DNA from: Sphagnum magellanicum | Lineage: Eukaryota > Streptophyta > Sphagnopsida > Sphagnales > Sphagnaceae | Direction of reading: 5' to 3' | Assembly (NCBI GenBank): GCA_021904315.1 | Contig: CM038919.1 | Coordinates: forward strand, 8,246,001-8,310,000 | Length of the DNA stretch: 64,000 nucleotides | In this document: positions 25,963-39,789 of the stretch, piece by piece | Layout of the letters: the number at the start of each line of letters is the position of its first letter | Numbering within the stretch: the stretch's first letter is position 1 | The notes under the pieces: generated by a model | Databases searched by the model: none | Told to the model about the DNA's origin: nothing | The model's input: the letters and a program-made list of their open reading frames with translations, nothing else | Program-made: the position numbers and the translations under genes

Positions 25963-27229
25963 TTTTCCGATAAAAATTGTCAACATATTATCATAAACAA
26001 TTTTTTTTTAAACTTATTTAAATAACATATATAACCTAGCTATTTAGCTAGGGTACCGACCTAATAACATATCACCTACCTAGTAACCTAATAGGCACCT
26101 TGGTAGGTTTAGCCATCTAGCTAAAGTAGGTACCTACCTTGTAAGTAGTATATACCAAGGTGGGTAAATAATTAGTATTGTTAAAGGTGTACAAAATGTT
26201 AGGATTTTTCAGACGAGAATTGTTAATATCAATTTGACTACCAAAAACCAAGATCAAAAATCAATATTGAAAACCTATTATTAGAAACCAACATCAAAAA
26301 ATGTTACCAAAAATGTATTATTGAAAATTAATATAAATATAATATCATACTAATAACCTCAAGTTTGATTAAAGATACATTGTTTCATAATCAGAAACAT
26401 AGTTCTTATAATTTTTTTGTAAACTACCCAAGTAAAATCACAAAACAATGAGCCAAATACCATGTCAAATTATGTTTAAATTTGTACTATTTTAAAAATA
26501 TGCCTTTGTGGTGCCACTTTAATGGCATGTTAATCATAACAAGGTGTGTTTTATGACTAATATGGATGTTGAGAAATCTAAATTGAACACTTGGATCTTT
26601 TGATTTTGAATTTTGATTTGAAAAAAGGACCTTTAAAGTTGAGCAAATGTTTTGTCAAACATTAGTAGTTTCACAAAATAGCCCTTGATTTTCATAATAT
26701 ACAAACTCTTTGATATATATATTTTTTGTAATAATAGTGAACTATTAAACACATGTAAAAAATTTCAAAATACAAGGAATTAATCTATAACTTGATTTTT
26801 TCCCCCAAAAAATGAAATTTGGGGTCTATTTAATGTTCATGTTCGTCTTTAATGACATGTAAATGTGGTGCAATGTAAATGGTGTCTTAAACAAAATTAT
26901 AATTTATAATATGAAAGACTAAACTTCAAAGCAATTAACATCTTTTTGCACGATTTGAAATTGTGATCATTTTTCAAAACGAAATGCAAAAATCTAGTGC
27001 AAAATTTTACATTTTTAGATAATCAGATTTATTCAAAAATAATTAACAAAGAACATGTGATATATTGGGGAAACTATAGTAAGAGAAAGTAATAACTAGA
27101 AATATATATTGAAAAAAAATCAAATTTGTATGAAAAAAAAATTAGTAAAAAGACTATAATCTTTTGAAACAAAGTAAACACATTAGCTCATTGATTCATG
27201 ATTTCACCTACCTAGGTCTATGCATTTGG

Positions 27230-28700
27230 TATTCAACCTTCAAACTTTAGAGTTTCTTGTTTCCCATAACAAAGATTGATGGTATCCCAATATTTTAAGG
27301 TTTTTAGAATATAATAACCTTTTTTAGTAACCTTAGTTTTCATTGGGGTTTTCAATTTCTAACATGAGAAATGTTTGTTTCATGGCATACTCTCTCCCAT
27401 TCATTTCATCCTTTGTTCAACTTTTTTGTCCATGTAATTATTTTCTACAAGGTACATTGTGTGGCATTCAAACTAAACTTTTGAAAGCCCACACAAACAT
27501 TCACATTGTTATAATCATTTTGACATGCTTTGCTGAATACATGACCAGAATATGATCCTTGCAAAGGACTTGCAAGTGCCAAAGGAACACATTTGACCAC
27601 ACAATTGAAAGTGTATGCAAGGGTGGACAAATTGTCACCTTCATCTTTCAAATCTAGGCAATCAATTTGTCCAACAAATTATTGCCATTGTAACTTACTT
27701 GTTTAAATAGCTTCAAAAAGTCCCATTGTCACTTGGCAAGGTGCCTAATGTGAGTTGATGAAATTTATGACACTTGAGTAAATGTGTCATGTCTAGATGT
27801 GGACATCCATAAATCAAAATAAGTTGTTGTAACACAAGAAGCTAAAATTAACATCACATATATTTTCTCCATGGTTTTGCCCACCAATGAAAGGATGACA
27901 CATGTTTAACCATTTGTTTTTGGTTTGGAAACATTACTTGAAGATTTTGACCCATGACCAAATGCCTCAACCCTTGATTTTCCACAATGTAAATATGCAA
28001 CAATTAAACAACATCAAGTCCTGTATGAATGTCTTTCCCTACATCCTCCTCATAATTAACCCGAGTAATATTTCCAAAATGTTTTGTGATGGCCCCATAT
28101 CCAACATTTGATCTCTTCTTGGATTTTTTTTCAATATTGTTTTTTTGCAACAAGGGTTAAATTAATATTTTCCTACATATCTTAGGCACCTAGATGCATA
28201 GACAAATTATGATTTTAGTTCATAGTAGTAGTCCAATGTTGTTGGTTATATGTGATCACACCTTTGCTCTTCATGGTGGCATTGCCAAAATTGTATGTTT
28301 GGAATATAGAATGACAAATTACATGTTGCATGGTCTGAGCAATAGTAGGAGTCACCTTATTGTCATCATTGATCACAAAAAAATGCCAAGTAAAAGAAAA
28401 CTTATGTTGAGGGATTTGAGATTTATAATGCAAGGTCAATTGAATCTTTAATACCTACCATGCAACATCTACTTCCAAATTTAGGTTGCTTGGGGTTGCA
28501 ATGTTCTCTCCAACAAATGGTGCATTAGGTGTTGAAATTAAACCAACAATTGGCCCTTAATCATCCCTTAACCCCATTGCCAAATTATCAACACCATCAT
28601 AATCAAAATATTGCATAAGGTTTTCATTTAAATTAAATGCTTCAACATTTGCCATTTTTTTTCTAAGCTTGTGGGGGGGAAAATAAATCTTTAGAATTAA
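27230..28700 (-). pseudogene. hAT-superfamily transposase relic
   Basis: Minus-strand fragments in several frames keep a consistent order: KSKGVITYNQQHWTTTMN (BED-finger-like N-terminal segment), ENQGLRHLVM with MFPNQKQMVKHV, VTTTYFDLWMS, LLDKLIA, MKDEGDNLSTLA with SGHVFSKACQN, and a remnant like KTPVKTRFASKV. TTYFDLW and the KDEG-NLSTL block are characteristic of plant hAT transposases. Many stops and frameshifts separate the pieces. The C-terminal dimerisation domain was not seen below 27200, so the element is also truncated. The upstream N-terminal part (near 28720-28560) is weakly coding-like. Assignment rests on family recognition by eye. Confidence 0.65.
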
Positions 28701-29674
28701 AAGGAACTCAAGGACAAACACAATTTGAATGGCAAGCTCAGTTATGGTATTTGTGAATTTTTTCTTAGTTACATGCATGTAATAGAAAGGCTTAAACTAT
28801 GCCTACATGTGCAATAATAATCTTGTAGCATTTAAGGTAGGGACTTCAATACAAAAGCAATTAGTGACCCCACAACCTAAACCATTAGATGATTCACAAT
28901 GAATTCCAAAAATAAATTGGCCATCAATCTTAAAAGAATTGAAAGAAGGAATGAAAAAAACAAGTTGTCTCGCAAGATCAATTTAAGTAATATCTTACCA
29001 ACAAGGTATTTTTGGATATAAAATATCTTAAAACTTGGTCATGTAGGTTTTTACCTGGATATTAAAATTGCCCAGATTTGGCGTGTAGGTCATTTTGTAC
29101 CCAAAAACCAAACCCTTATTAATAACTAGGTCGATTTTCACTAACTAATCAACATTGGCAAAATCCTTAACACATGAATGCATGTAATGGTAGTGTAACA
29201 ATAAAAAATAGGGGCACAAACATGTTCCTTTCACACCAATGAAGGCAAATTTATGAAACAAAATTTGCACCAATTTTCATAACCCTAGAATTTAATAAGA
29301 CTTAAGTGTATAAGTCCAAATAACAACCATACTAAACTTTATAAAAAAATTGGCTATGGGTCTATGGGGGTCATATTGCTTTGATCTATATTTCATGAGT
29401 AATCTTTTTTTATTAACAATTTATCCTCAAATTGCGAAATGTGATAGTGACCCTATGAAATTAACTAACAAAAGATTGAAAGGGCATCATTTGCTGAGCA
29501 CCTTTTTCATTGATCTTGTAATCGGAACGTCGTATTAGCTAATGTTATAAATGTTGTTGTAGCCATTAAGTGCACCACATTTCTTGTTTCAATCTTTTTT
29601 TTATCGCCATAAGTGCACCATATTTGCATTAACAATCGCCACCTATGTGATATTCTACATTTCTTCAAAAAAAC

Positions 29675-30566
29675 CCTATTCATGAGCTTTAACTAATTTT
29701 CTTTGGTAGAATAAAGTACTCCCAAACACCCACACCCATATCCACACGCACAAATGAAAACAAAAACCTAGAAACAAAATGAAAACCAATAGCTCCCAAT
29801 GATGATGTGGATAATCAAACAAACAAAATGGCAAGATACAACACTGAAAATATGCAACTTTAGGAAGTTCTACAAATGTAGCCCATTGTTCCCCTTCTAG
29901 AATCCCCAATGAAACCTGCGAATAGTAGACACATTGAACATATTTGGAGGTTGGGTGATCTCTTCCTTCATACATGCAAAAAATCCAAGTCACTCAAGAT
30001 AACTTCCCACACACATCTATTTTGCCAAACTTGTCGCTCTCAAAATCCCTAGTGATTCTCATCATCCCCCCCATCATAGACCCCTAAATTTGGTTCAAGA
30101 TTACGTCTCCATTAGAGGTAAGTGGCACAATGAAACTTGCATAACCTCAAATTTGAAGACTACATAACCATTTTAAGGCATTCATCCCTTCTCCTAAAAA
30201 GCTTGGAAAAACACAAATATAGTTGAACTCCTCTCAAACACAGAAGCTTAGAATATTTAACTGCCAAGAATTGCCGAAGTCCTTAGTACTTGAACTCTAA
30301 CCTCTTCCTGCTCTTGATTGACATCCAACAAAAAAAAATCCACTTAGCAACAACACAACACACAAAGCTTACCCATAAAAAGAAGCCATAAAAAGATCAA
30401 GTGCTGCCAATCATAACCTGCAAAAGAACAAAGCAACAGAAAAACAGAAATCCACTCCTCCCTTCCATCACCATCAACCACCAAATTTTTGTCATATTTT
30501 GATTTTGACAATTGATGTGACATCACATCCAGTTAGGTTATCATCCCAAAAATTTCATCACAGTAG
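29675..30566 (-). repeat. ~0.9-kb dispersed repeat, copy 2 (inverted relative to copy 1)
   Basis: The minus strand begins TGTGATGAAATTTTTGGG at 30566 and shows TGATAACCTAACTGGATG, TGATCTTTTTATGGCTTC, GATGTCAATCAAGAGC and AAGTACTAAGGACTTC. Later it gives GAGTGACTTGGATTTTTTGC where copy 1 has GTGAGATTTGGATTTTTGA. The short open frame at 29993-29676 lies inside it and is not a recognised protein. Confidence 0.8.
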
Positions 30567-32375
30567 CTTCAACGGAGGCTCTTGAGAAACCAGGGTATTC
30601 ATCAAGATAACCAAATTCTATATCAAAAGAATAAAGGTTCAACATACCAGGGCGCATATTGTATACCCTTATTTGTATCTGACCAAACCTTACATATCAG
30701 ACCAACACTGGTATTAGTAAATACAAACATACTTAAGAGTTCAGTACACCTTTCCTTTGAATTGGTTGTTGATATAGTTAGTACCTGTTTCTAGGCTGAA
30801 ATTTTCCATTTAGAAGGAGGGCCTGCTTCAAACAAGTCAGTAACTCAATGGCTTCCAAGTGTGGTAAAACATGTCTTCCAAGTATGTACAAGGTGGTGGG
30901 TGGGGGGCTGGGTGGAAAAGAATGACTGGTCACTGCTGGCCTCAACTTGTCTGCAAGGAAAAGAAAGAAGCAGGTGGTATGATACAACTTCTGATATCTT
31001 CAAAGAACAGATAGCTTTCAGGCAGGTATCTTATTCCACAAGTTCACAAGGCCAAGCGAAAGCGTTAAGAATCCAATTGAGTGTATGTTTTGATGATCAT
31101 AAGCTTCTGATATCTTGAAATATCATTTAGCCAAATAGGTTAGATTTTGATTCCTTTTAAGTTCACAAGGCCAAGGACCCACAATACAACGACAAGAGCT
31201 AAAACGTTCAATCAAGTGTACATTCTGGTAGCAACAACAGAATAATCACTGACAACTTATTTTGAGGCAACCATACAAGAAAATGCCAAAATGTTCTTGA
31301 TATCCTTCCAGTACTATATATACATGGCAAAGGAAATCATACTGCAATCCAATTGTGATGTTTCTGTCTCCATTCATTTGTCCATTAAGTTGTTTTGCCA
31401 AACTTTCAATGTTATCATTCCAGACGGGTTTGAATTTGTATGGGAGATTCGTAATCCAAAATCACATGGCCACAAAATGAAGAAATAATATTTCATACAG
31501 ACTAAAGTTATTGGTAAAGTCACCCTCTCTTTCACCCCATGTCCCCTCTTGCAGTGGTATCCTCCAAGTAAGGAAATTTGATTAAATCTCAAAAATGCTG
31601 AAACTCAGCATTTAATGCACAAGGTTCGAGTGTAATTATAGTAGTTGTACAGGAAGGAACAGTGAAAATCTATGTAGCAGCAGTGGAGGCGCTCAGGGAA
31701 AAGGAAAGAGGGGATGAAACTCAGTTTACCACCAAAATTGGTGAAAAAACTACGTAGGGTCCCAGTTTTTTAGTTTTGTAAAATTTCATTCCCAGTTACG
31801 CGTTTGATGCCTTATTATGTCAAAACTGGCCGTTCTCGTCCCCTAATCGCCTGACTTTAGGGGTAACTTTACTGTACAGAAAGACTTTTCTAAAGTTGAA
31901 CTCTCTGGATTTAAATTACAGATCATTATTGGGTCAACTGAAATTCAAACTCGATGCTTTCAGAGTATTTTTGAGCTCAATATGGTCATTAAAAGCCCTT
32001 GTTTAAAAACATGAAAGTACCGATGTGGGTGCTAGTTCAACCTGTGCCCTTTAGCAGATTAGGTCATCTTTTGGATGGTTGTTAAATAACCTAGCTCACA
32101 AAAGTGAAAAAAAACTTGCCCTGGATATGAGAAAAGAATAATTAATAACATAATCTGAGATAATACTAAAATGTGCTCATTTTTGTCTCAAAATTGAGAC
32201 AATTCAATGACTAAGAGCTTTCACTTTTTGATGTGCAAGGTTCAAATCTAACTAAGCCACAACAGATTTGAAATTGAAATCAAATTTTTTTCAAAATTTC
32301 AGTGTGATTTCAGTTCTCAAAGCAGCTTGGAACTGAACCCCAAGTCCGCTTCCAATTAGCTTCAGTGCCAGAAAG

Positions 32376-32393
32376 GGGGGGGGGGGGGGGGGA
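32376..32393. repeat. Poly-G run (~17 G)
   Basis: A homopolymer run of G followed by AGAGG. Length is likely uncertain in any assembly. Confidence 0.8.
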
Positions 32394-32677
32394 GAGGTCA
32401 ATTCCCACCGGGTTTCAGAATCAACACCTCTGAAGCAGGTTCTAGTTAGCTTCTTTGGAATTGGACCAAAATCATCTCCAGTAACTTGGTAACCCAAGTA
32501 TCAAAATCCACTAGGTATCATCAGAAAAAGTGAAAAATCAAATGAAATGCCTACCAGGGTGGAAATTCAACTTTTCAAAACAGCCCCACCCTTAGTGAAA
32601 GAAACATTGTGTTTGATAACGCATCCTCAAAACACAAAAAAATATCTCTGCCAGTGCTTTATTGTTGCAATATTACC

Positions 32678-32808
32678 GATTCTTCCCATCATCATGTATG
32701 TACTTTACAAAAGGCCAAGGGAATGAAAACCCACATAACCCATTCTTCCCATAATCATGTATGTACGCAACAAAAGCTGGATAGAATGAGAATCCCTGAA
32801 ACTGGAAC
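32678..32808. repeat. 72-bp imperfect direct duplication
   Basis: ATTCTTCCCATCATCATGTA at ~32679 recurs as ATTCTTCCCATAATCATGTA at ~32743, each followed by TGTAC, a CAAAAG block and GAATGA-A. It lies inside an unrecognised 164-codon open frame (32609-33103) that has no domain I can identify. Confidence 0.65.
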
Positions 32809-33989
32809 ACAGCATAGTGACAACACCAGATGGTGTGACTGTTTAGGAACATGTCACATGAATGTAAGAGTGTATTTTAGTTCACAACCATCCATAAACA
32901 ACAACACTCCTCCTACCTTCTTCAAGAGTGGCCACCACAAGCTACACCACATATTCCCTTCTATGATGAGTGTTCCAATAAAAACTGGCTATTATTTGAA
33001 GCAAGCACTCCGCACCAGATTTATGTACTATGTGTCCTGGAGAACATATGTTCCCTGCACTATGGACCCTATCTACAATTATCCTCCAGGCTCTCATTCA
33101 TGACTTGTCAATTGAATGGAAAAAGGTTCTGAGCTCCTTTGTGTCCCAAAAAGAAAGAAAGAAAGGTTCTCACAAGTACTATAGCCTTTTTCACATTACT
33201 GGTGAGATGCTTGAATGTCCTGAAGTAGGGTCTTCTGCCCTTTTGATACATTCTACAGCATGCCACCTTCAGCTAACGGTATTTGAAGGTAACTGTTAGC
33301 TAACCTCTTTTTGGAAAAATATGTGTATTGATCAATGTTTTATTTTACTAGGGTGTTGCAACTCAATTCCCCCAATCCCCTTTTTCTACCGCCCTAATTC
33401 TCATCCCCTCTTCTACCCTTGTTGTAATATGTCTTTTCCTGGTTGTTTATTCACTAAACTTGCTACTTTTAACCCTATCTATCTACAGACAAGGCTTATA
33501 GTACCAGTGTACTAACGGGCTGCTTCTGCTTATATGTCTTCATTCAATTCTGCAATTTGAGGGACCTAGAGTTCCAAACCAGGATCAAGTCCTTCACACT
33601 AACGCTCAATTCACAAGTCCCGGCCGTGAGTGGGAGACCTGCATGGCTTTACTTTTTGGTTCCATGCGCAAGGAGTTGGGTCAAGCAAAATAGAAACACA
33701 ATTCCAAAGACAAATTCCAGGTCAAAAATAATAAAGTTTATTATACCCCAAGGGCTTAATTTCCATGGCCTATTCTTGGGATATAATGTTTAGAATCTTC
33801 CCTTCAATCAAAAGATTCAAAGTTCAATCCTTTTCCCAATTATTTTTGCCAATAAACAAACTAAATGAAAACAATATAAAACATTTAAATAATTTTTAAA
33901 AATTAGATGCCTTTTACAAAATAACTTCCCCCACGAAAAATAAGTTTAAGTGTCTGTCCCAAGAAAGTTGCTTTAGATAACACTATTAA

Positions 33990-35600
33990 TTCTCCATGAG
34001 CAAAATGAAGTTTTAGAGGAACAAACAAAATTCCCTAGAACAAATGAAGTACTCAAAAAAACAATTTGCACAAGACATTAAAAAAAAAATCCTTAGGTAA
34101 AAAGACAATTTTTTTAAGGAGCAAAAAGTTTTCCTTGGGGAAAGGGCTCAAGTTCCTTGGGGAAAAGGACATTTTCCCTTAAAGAGTGATGAACTTTCCT
34201 TAGGGAAAGGGCCAAATTCCTAGAAAAACATATGTTCCAATTTGCAATCACAACCATTTTATGTTCATCTTTATATGAGCTTGCGACTTATCATTGAAAA
34301 GGTTTAAAGAGGAATTACAACTTTGTGTTTGGAAACATTTCAATCAAAATTCATATGAAAAATTACAATCCCACAAAGTTTCAAACACATTTCTTCTTCA
34401 AGGCTACTTAAGACTCTTTCTTTTTGAGGGACATGGTTACTCCCCGTGACAAGTTAAGCCCTTGCTAGGTAGGGCACTAGGTTGAAGAACAAAGGTTTAA
34501 ACAACCATGTTCTCAAAAAACAAATGTGCTTGAAGTTTTTTATGATCATAACTTTTTAATATGAATTTTGATTGAAGTGTTTCCAATTACAAAGTTGTAA
34601 TTCTCCTTGAACCCTTTCCAATCATATGTTGCAAGCCCAAATAAAAATGAATATGAAATGGTTTTGATTGCAAAACAGTTCGAAACATATGTTTTTTGAA
34701 GTAATTTAATTTTTTTGTTTCCTTGGAGAACAATCATGTCCTCGAGAAGAAAAAACTTAAGTTGCTTCAGGGAACAACTTAAGTTTCCCCCCCCGCCCCC
34801 AACATGGTTGCTCCCTAGGGCATTGTAAACCCTTGCTCCTTTGGAAACATTGTTGTTCCCTATGATCAATGCATGGTTGGGTGGACCAATTTGCCACACA
34901 TGAACTACCTCTCAAAAAATGCAAAGAAACCCAAAATTGGGTTGTTTTTATTTTCTTAATCTAAAATTATAAGTAAGTTGGATGTATTTTTTCCATGTCA
35001 TTAGTGTCCACCATAAAATTTCTCTTCCTTTAAACATGTATACAAAAATCTTCTTTCAATATGATATGGACTTTTTGGAAAACCATGTTTTTTAGTCTAC
35101 TCAAAAGTCCATAAATATGACCTTATCATTGTTATTATGAATTTTTTTACCTTCTTAGTTTCCTTGATATGATATATAATTAATACCAAGTCCCTAACAC
35201 ACACAACATCAATTAATGGACCATGTTAAAGTCCATAAAAAAATGAAATCCAAACTTATAGTCCATAAGTTGGACTTTGAAAGTCCATGGCTTTTACAAG
35301 TTTTAAAAATTTACAAAATGATTTTATGCATCATATACATATTCAAGTTAAGATTTTCAAACCAATTTTTTAAAAATAAATTTCAATATCTATGTAAGGA
35401 AATGGACATTGTAATGATAATCACCTTGCAAAATTAGCTTACGTCACATGAAAATTGGTCCACCCAACCATGCATCGACCTTGGGGACCAATTTAAGCCC
35501 CTTTCATCCTTTGGAACATGATTTTTCCTCATAACAACTTAAACCTTTGCTCCCCCCGGAATATGGTTCTCTTCAAAAACAAAATTTGTTCTTGGACAAC
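33990..35600. repeat. Nested foldback complex with CCTTGGGGAA / CATGGTTGCTCC motifs
   Basis: The inner inverted pair is 34226-34357 and 34558-34696 (AAACATATGTTC, TTGCAATCA-AACCATTT, TACAACTTTGT, CAATCAAAATTCATAT), loop ~200 bp. A second inverted pair is 34857-34905 and 35436-35487 (GATCAATGCATGGTTGGG, TGGACCAATTT), loop ~530 bp. Between and outside them are repeated TTCCTTGGGGAAA, AACATGGTTGCTCC and TAAACCCTTGCTCC phrases. The 117-codon open frame at 34899-34546 falls inside the arms and is probably spurious. Confidence 0.7.
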
Positions 35601-35654
35601 TAACTTTAAAAAATTGCCCACATGCAATTTATTTTCATTTATGAATGAAAAAGA

Positions 35655-35735
35655 GAATTCATAAAAAGGTTCAAACCCAAGACCTTTGGGCTATAATGGG
35701 GAATTCAAACCATTGCATTAATTAGTTTTTCTTTG
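35655..35735 (-). mobile_element. Possible third tRNA-like SINE head
   Basis: The minus strand has GCAATGGTTTGAATTCC and CTTGGGTTTGAACCT in A/B-box order. There is no TAGG tail. The match is weak. Confidence 0.3.
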
Positions 35736-35964
35736 AAAACAATGTAAGAAAATAAAATAAAAACATTAATCATTGTGTGGGTACAAGTTTAAAAATCTCA
35801 ACTTTTTTCCCTATTGGGCATTATACTTTCTAATACTATAATTGCATTGGACCTCGTGCGCATTTAATTTGTTGTCACTATTTAGTGTTTGCTTGGAGCC
35901 ACCCTAATATATGGAAGGTGTCAAATAGGGTTGAATATAAGTGTGCACACAAAATGTGATGACC

Positions 35965-36240
35965 AATGAATTGTTAGGTTTTGTTGTTTGAATTTTTTTC
36001 TTAGTTATCTTGAATGAACTAACTATTAAATGTGTAAAGCTTTGGTAGGTTTGTGAGAATTTTAGAGAACCAATGGAAATGATAGAAAGGGATAAGTATT
36101 TTCAATGTTCATCAAAATAGGGTTGTGTGTAGGCCTAAAGAGTTATTTTTTCAGGCCAATGGGATTGCTGAATTTGGTGGTCTGAATTTATTTTATTAGT
36201 TAACTTGAGTGAACTAACTATTCAAAGTGTAATAGCTATT
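35965..36240. repeat. ~200-bp direct duplication
   Basis: TTGTTTGAATTTTTTTCTTAG then GAATGAACTAACTATTAAA at ~35982 recurs as TGGTCTGAATTTATTTTATTAG then GAGTGAACTAACTATTCAAA at ~36178. A shorter tandem (TTTTCTGGTTATGGGTGG, ~60 bp apart) lies at 36630-36710. Confidence 0.65.
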
Positions 36241-38419
36241 TGTAGACAAGGCTTTAGCACATTACTTGTGCATTTTGCTTAATATATGCACAAAGGTGTT
36301 GAAAGTTGACAATGAGAGAATAAGCATGAAAAAAATCACAACTTCAATACCAGCTTTGCACCCAACCTTATAGTGGATGCAGGATCAAAGTAGAATGGTT
36401 TGCACATCACTTTTTAGACGAAGTTTCATGCTCCCATAGTGGTATGAAAATGAGAATGCTCCTGCATATGTGCACGAAATGACATGAGGTTCAAAAACCA
36501 TCAAGAAAAAATTGTATTTTTTGGTATCTGACCAAAATGATTGGACAAAAATTGACTACTATTGCCTGGTCACCCTGCTTGGCCCATGTTTGGCATTGAA
36601 AGGTTAATTCAATCTTATATGTATTCTAATCTTTTCTGGTTATGGGTGGGTGGCATTTAAACACTAATTCAATCCATACATTCAATGTTTTCTGGTTATG
36701 GGTGGCGAACAATAATTCTACCCTGAATGTGATAGTACTTTTGTTTCAAGTGAACCACTGGAGCTCCTCTGGGGATCATACAAGTTACCATAAACTTTAC
36801 AACTCTCCCAGTAACTCTAGCCTACTCCCAACTAAGAGATAAACATCCTCTGGAGATTGTTACCCCCACCATTATCAAACTGAAGATCTCATACAATGAC
36901 ATATTTTTACTTAATATCTCATAGTTCCAAAAGTTAAATACACAAAAGCACAAATATGACAATCACAATTGTTATAAACATTACAGCCAACATTTTTTTT
37001 TTCAAGTTTCTGTTTTTGCGTCAGTGGCGAGTATCCAAAGAGGGATGTAGCGTTAAATGGCAACCAGTCTTTAGGACCAGCTGTCCCCAAAAAATAAAAC
37101 AAAAATCTTCTACAGTTTGGTAATCTCAGTTGGGAATAGAAATGTAACTAACCTGATTCAAAACTGCTCCTAAAAAGACTTTTGTTTTCAAAGAAGAAAA
37201 ATCTTGAAACAGAATATGATATTTTTCAAAAAAATAAAAATGGCAAAAACGTGAAAATTCTCGCCCAAAAAAAGCGCTGATTATAACCATTGGGTATTGC
37301 GACCAAATCATTGAGTACAAATTCAATTCTTCCCAAGCTAAATATAGACACTGAGAATCCTGTAAAGGACCAAGTATAGATGCCGTTCAGTCCTCGCGAT
37401 AAATGGACTTCAACCTCGAGGCTCGAACTCACTGAGGCACTAGGCTGGCCAGTGGCCAGCAAGCATAGAAGGTAACCGCACAGTTAGTTAGGAGTAGTTT
37501 TTTTTTTGGGCGAAACTTCGCCAACTGGCAACAAAAAAACCTCAGTACGACCTCTACAAAGGATTTTTTCGCCATATTTCTTAAAAAAAGGAAACACCAA
37601 CAATCGCCAAATTTAGACAGTGAGTCCGTGTAGCTCGCTTAGATTTAGGTAGGATTCAGAAAAAACTCTACTGTCCGCCTAGGACAGTCGCCATTTAATG
37701 CAAATTAAAGCGTGGGATCCTCGCCAGTGCACCTACATGAGGATTTTGAAAAAAAAAACCCTTGTTAGGGGGAGCGAATACTCAAGCACTCGGTAAGCAG
37801 CTCCTAAGTCCTGAGTCTATTCACTTAGATTATATCTTAATTTAGTCTGTCAGCAACTTTTAAGAACTAAGTCAAAGAACTTTAGAGTATAATAACTGTT
37901 ATGGTAGCAAAATCTGTGCTCACAAAATTATAGTTGTTGACATATTTCCAAACGTTTCTCACGCATGAGACAAGAGCTGGACAAGAGCCCAGCAGTAGCA
38001 ACCACGAAACTGAGGAGCAGTGTTGTTTTTCTCAAGAGCCCGCAGAAGTCTTTTATTTCTCAACAGAGTCTGCACTGGCTCCCAAGGCCAGAGACTCGAA
38101 AGCTTCTGTGCAAGGCCAGAGAGCTCTCTATTATTTTTGTCCACTAGTCTTTTTTTTATTTATATTTATATTTGTCTGATTTCCACCTTTTAAAGGTGAT
38201 TTTGTATTGATGATCTTATTTTTAAAAAGAATAATGGGTTTTTATTGAAGGTTGGGGCTGTTTTTAGTCTATGATTTCTAGGGTTTTGTTGGTTTCATAA
38301 TTGTACAGTGATCATGGATCATATGTGTGTTGGAAGGGTTATTTTAATTTAGATGTTCTTTCAATGACATTGGGTAATTCTTTGTTTTGCACATCACAAG
38401 CTAAAGATTTATTATTTCA

Positions 38420-39640
38420 AAATTTGTCACCTTCAATGTTTGGGGTTCAACCAATTTTGTGGACTTTTTTGAAAAAGAAGAAGAAACATTATAGTCAGTT
38501 GTTTTGGGAAGAACCAAAACAAAGAACTCATTGGGAAATGGTGGAGGCCATTGTATGGCATACAACACCAGAGATGAAAGATAGAAAGTATTTAATGTAT
38601 TATCGAATGGCATTTGATGCTTTCAATGTTTTGGTTGAAGAATTAACACCGGTTTTGAAGTCTAAATGTTTTAATCTTAGGGGGCCACAATTAAAAGTTA
38701 GAAGTTAGGAAAATTATTGCAATTGTGTTCTATAGGTTTGCTCATGAGTTGAGCCCAAAATAAATGTCAAATAAATTTGATGCAGGCACATATACTAAAC
38801 GCAAGATGTGAACATTGTGTGTGATGTGCTTTGTAATCATGATAAGCTTTTTGATAAGTACATCAAGACCCCAACCAAAGATCTCTTGTTGCACATCATA
38901 CAACAATTTGAAAACCTTATAAGTTTGCCAAACATATGTGGTGCTATACATGGCACACATATCCCATTACTTAAGAGGCTAAATAGAAAGTATATTATTG
39001 CAATTGCAAGTTACTACAATTGAAAAAGGCTTCATAGCATTGTTTTACTAGCAATATGTAATAAATAAAAGTTGTTTTGGAACATTTGTGTTGGCCAACT
39101 TGGAGGAGTTCACAATGGGGTCAATTCAAAACCTCTAATTTGTATCATGACTTATGAACTTGACTGATTTTACAAGAGCCAAAAGAGACCATTCAAGGTG
39201 TGAAGATCACATTTTATTTGATTGGTGATCTACATATCCTTTACATATTTATTTACGAAAAAATTGGAAATCTCATAATTCAAATGATGTAAACAAAAAG
39301 AGATACAATGATAGCATGAATTCTACAAGGGTTATTATAAAAAATGCTTTTGGGTCGTTAAAAAATAAATGGTGAATATTGAAAAATTTCGAGTGGTGTT
39401 AATAAGGCCCCAACAATTGTTGTCACTTGTGTGTTACACAATTATTGTGAAATGTGGAAAATCTCCAAGCCGGGTTGTGTGAATGATCTACCAAAAAGGG
39501 ATAACTTTGTAGGATTTAGGATTGATAGGTTATCAACCTTGAGGGATGGAAAATAAGCAAAACAAGTAGGAGAATTAATGAAAAGGGCTTTGTTTGAACA
39601 ATGGTTAATAAATCATCTAAAAGGGTCTTGATTCTATGCA
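38420..39640 (+). pseudogene. PIF/Harbinger-type transposase relic (DDE_Tnp_4)
   Basis: Fragments in shifting frames match the PIF/Harbinger nuclease in order: EPKQRTHWEMVEAIVWHTT, KSKCFNLRGPQLKVR, IAIVFYRFAHELSPK, CGAIHGTHIPLLKR, IASYYN, LIGDLHI and NAFGSLKN. The frame breaks after LKVR at a small GTTAGAA-type tandem duplication near 38700, and stops follow at several points. Of the catalytic triad, the first Asp (family GAIDGTHI) is His here (CAT, 38949-38951). The second, in LIGD, is kept (39227-39229). The Glu (family IENAFG) is Lys (AAA, 39340-39342). It therefore cannot encode an active enzyme. It faces the Myb/SANT-like partner that ends about 150 bp downstream. Confidence 0.87.
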
Positions 39641-39789
39641 TTATACCTTGAACACCAATTGAAATATAATTCATTGAACATCATCATACAATGGCATCGC
39701 TTGACATTGATATGGTCATTATTTTCAAGAAACATGATGTCAAATGCTACCACCTACAGATGAATTAAGCCATGTTAGAGTTTTAAAGC

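Noticed and set aside
34546-34899. 117-codon minus-strand open frame
   Set aside because: It lies across arms of a foldback with poly-Gly from a C-run and has no recognisable domain.
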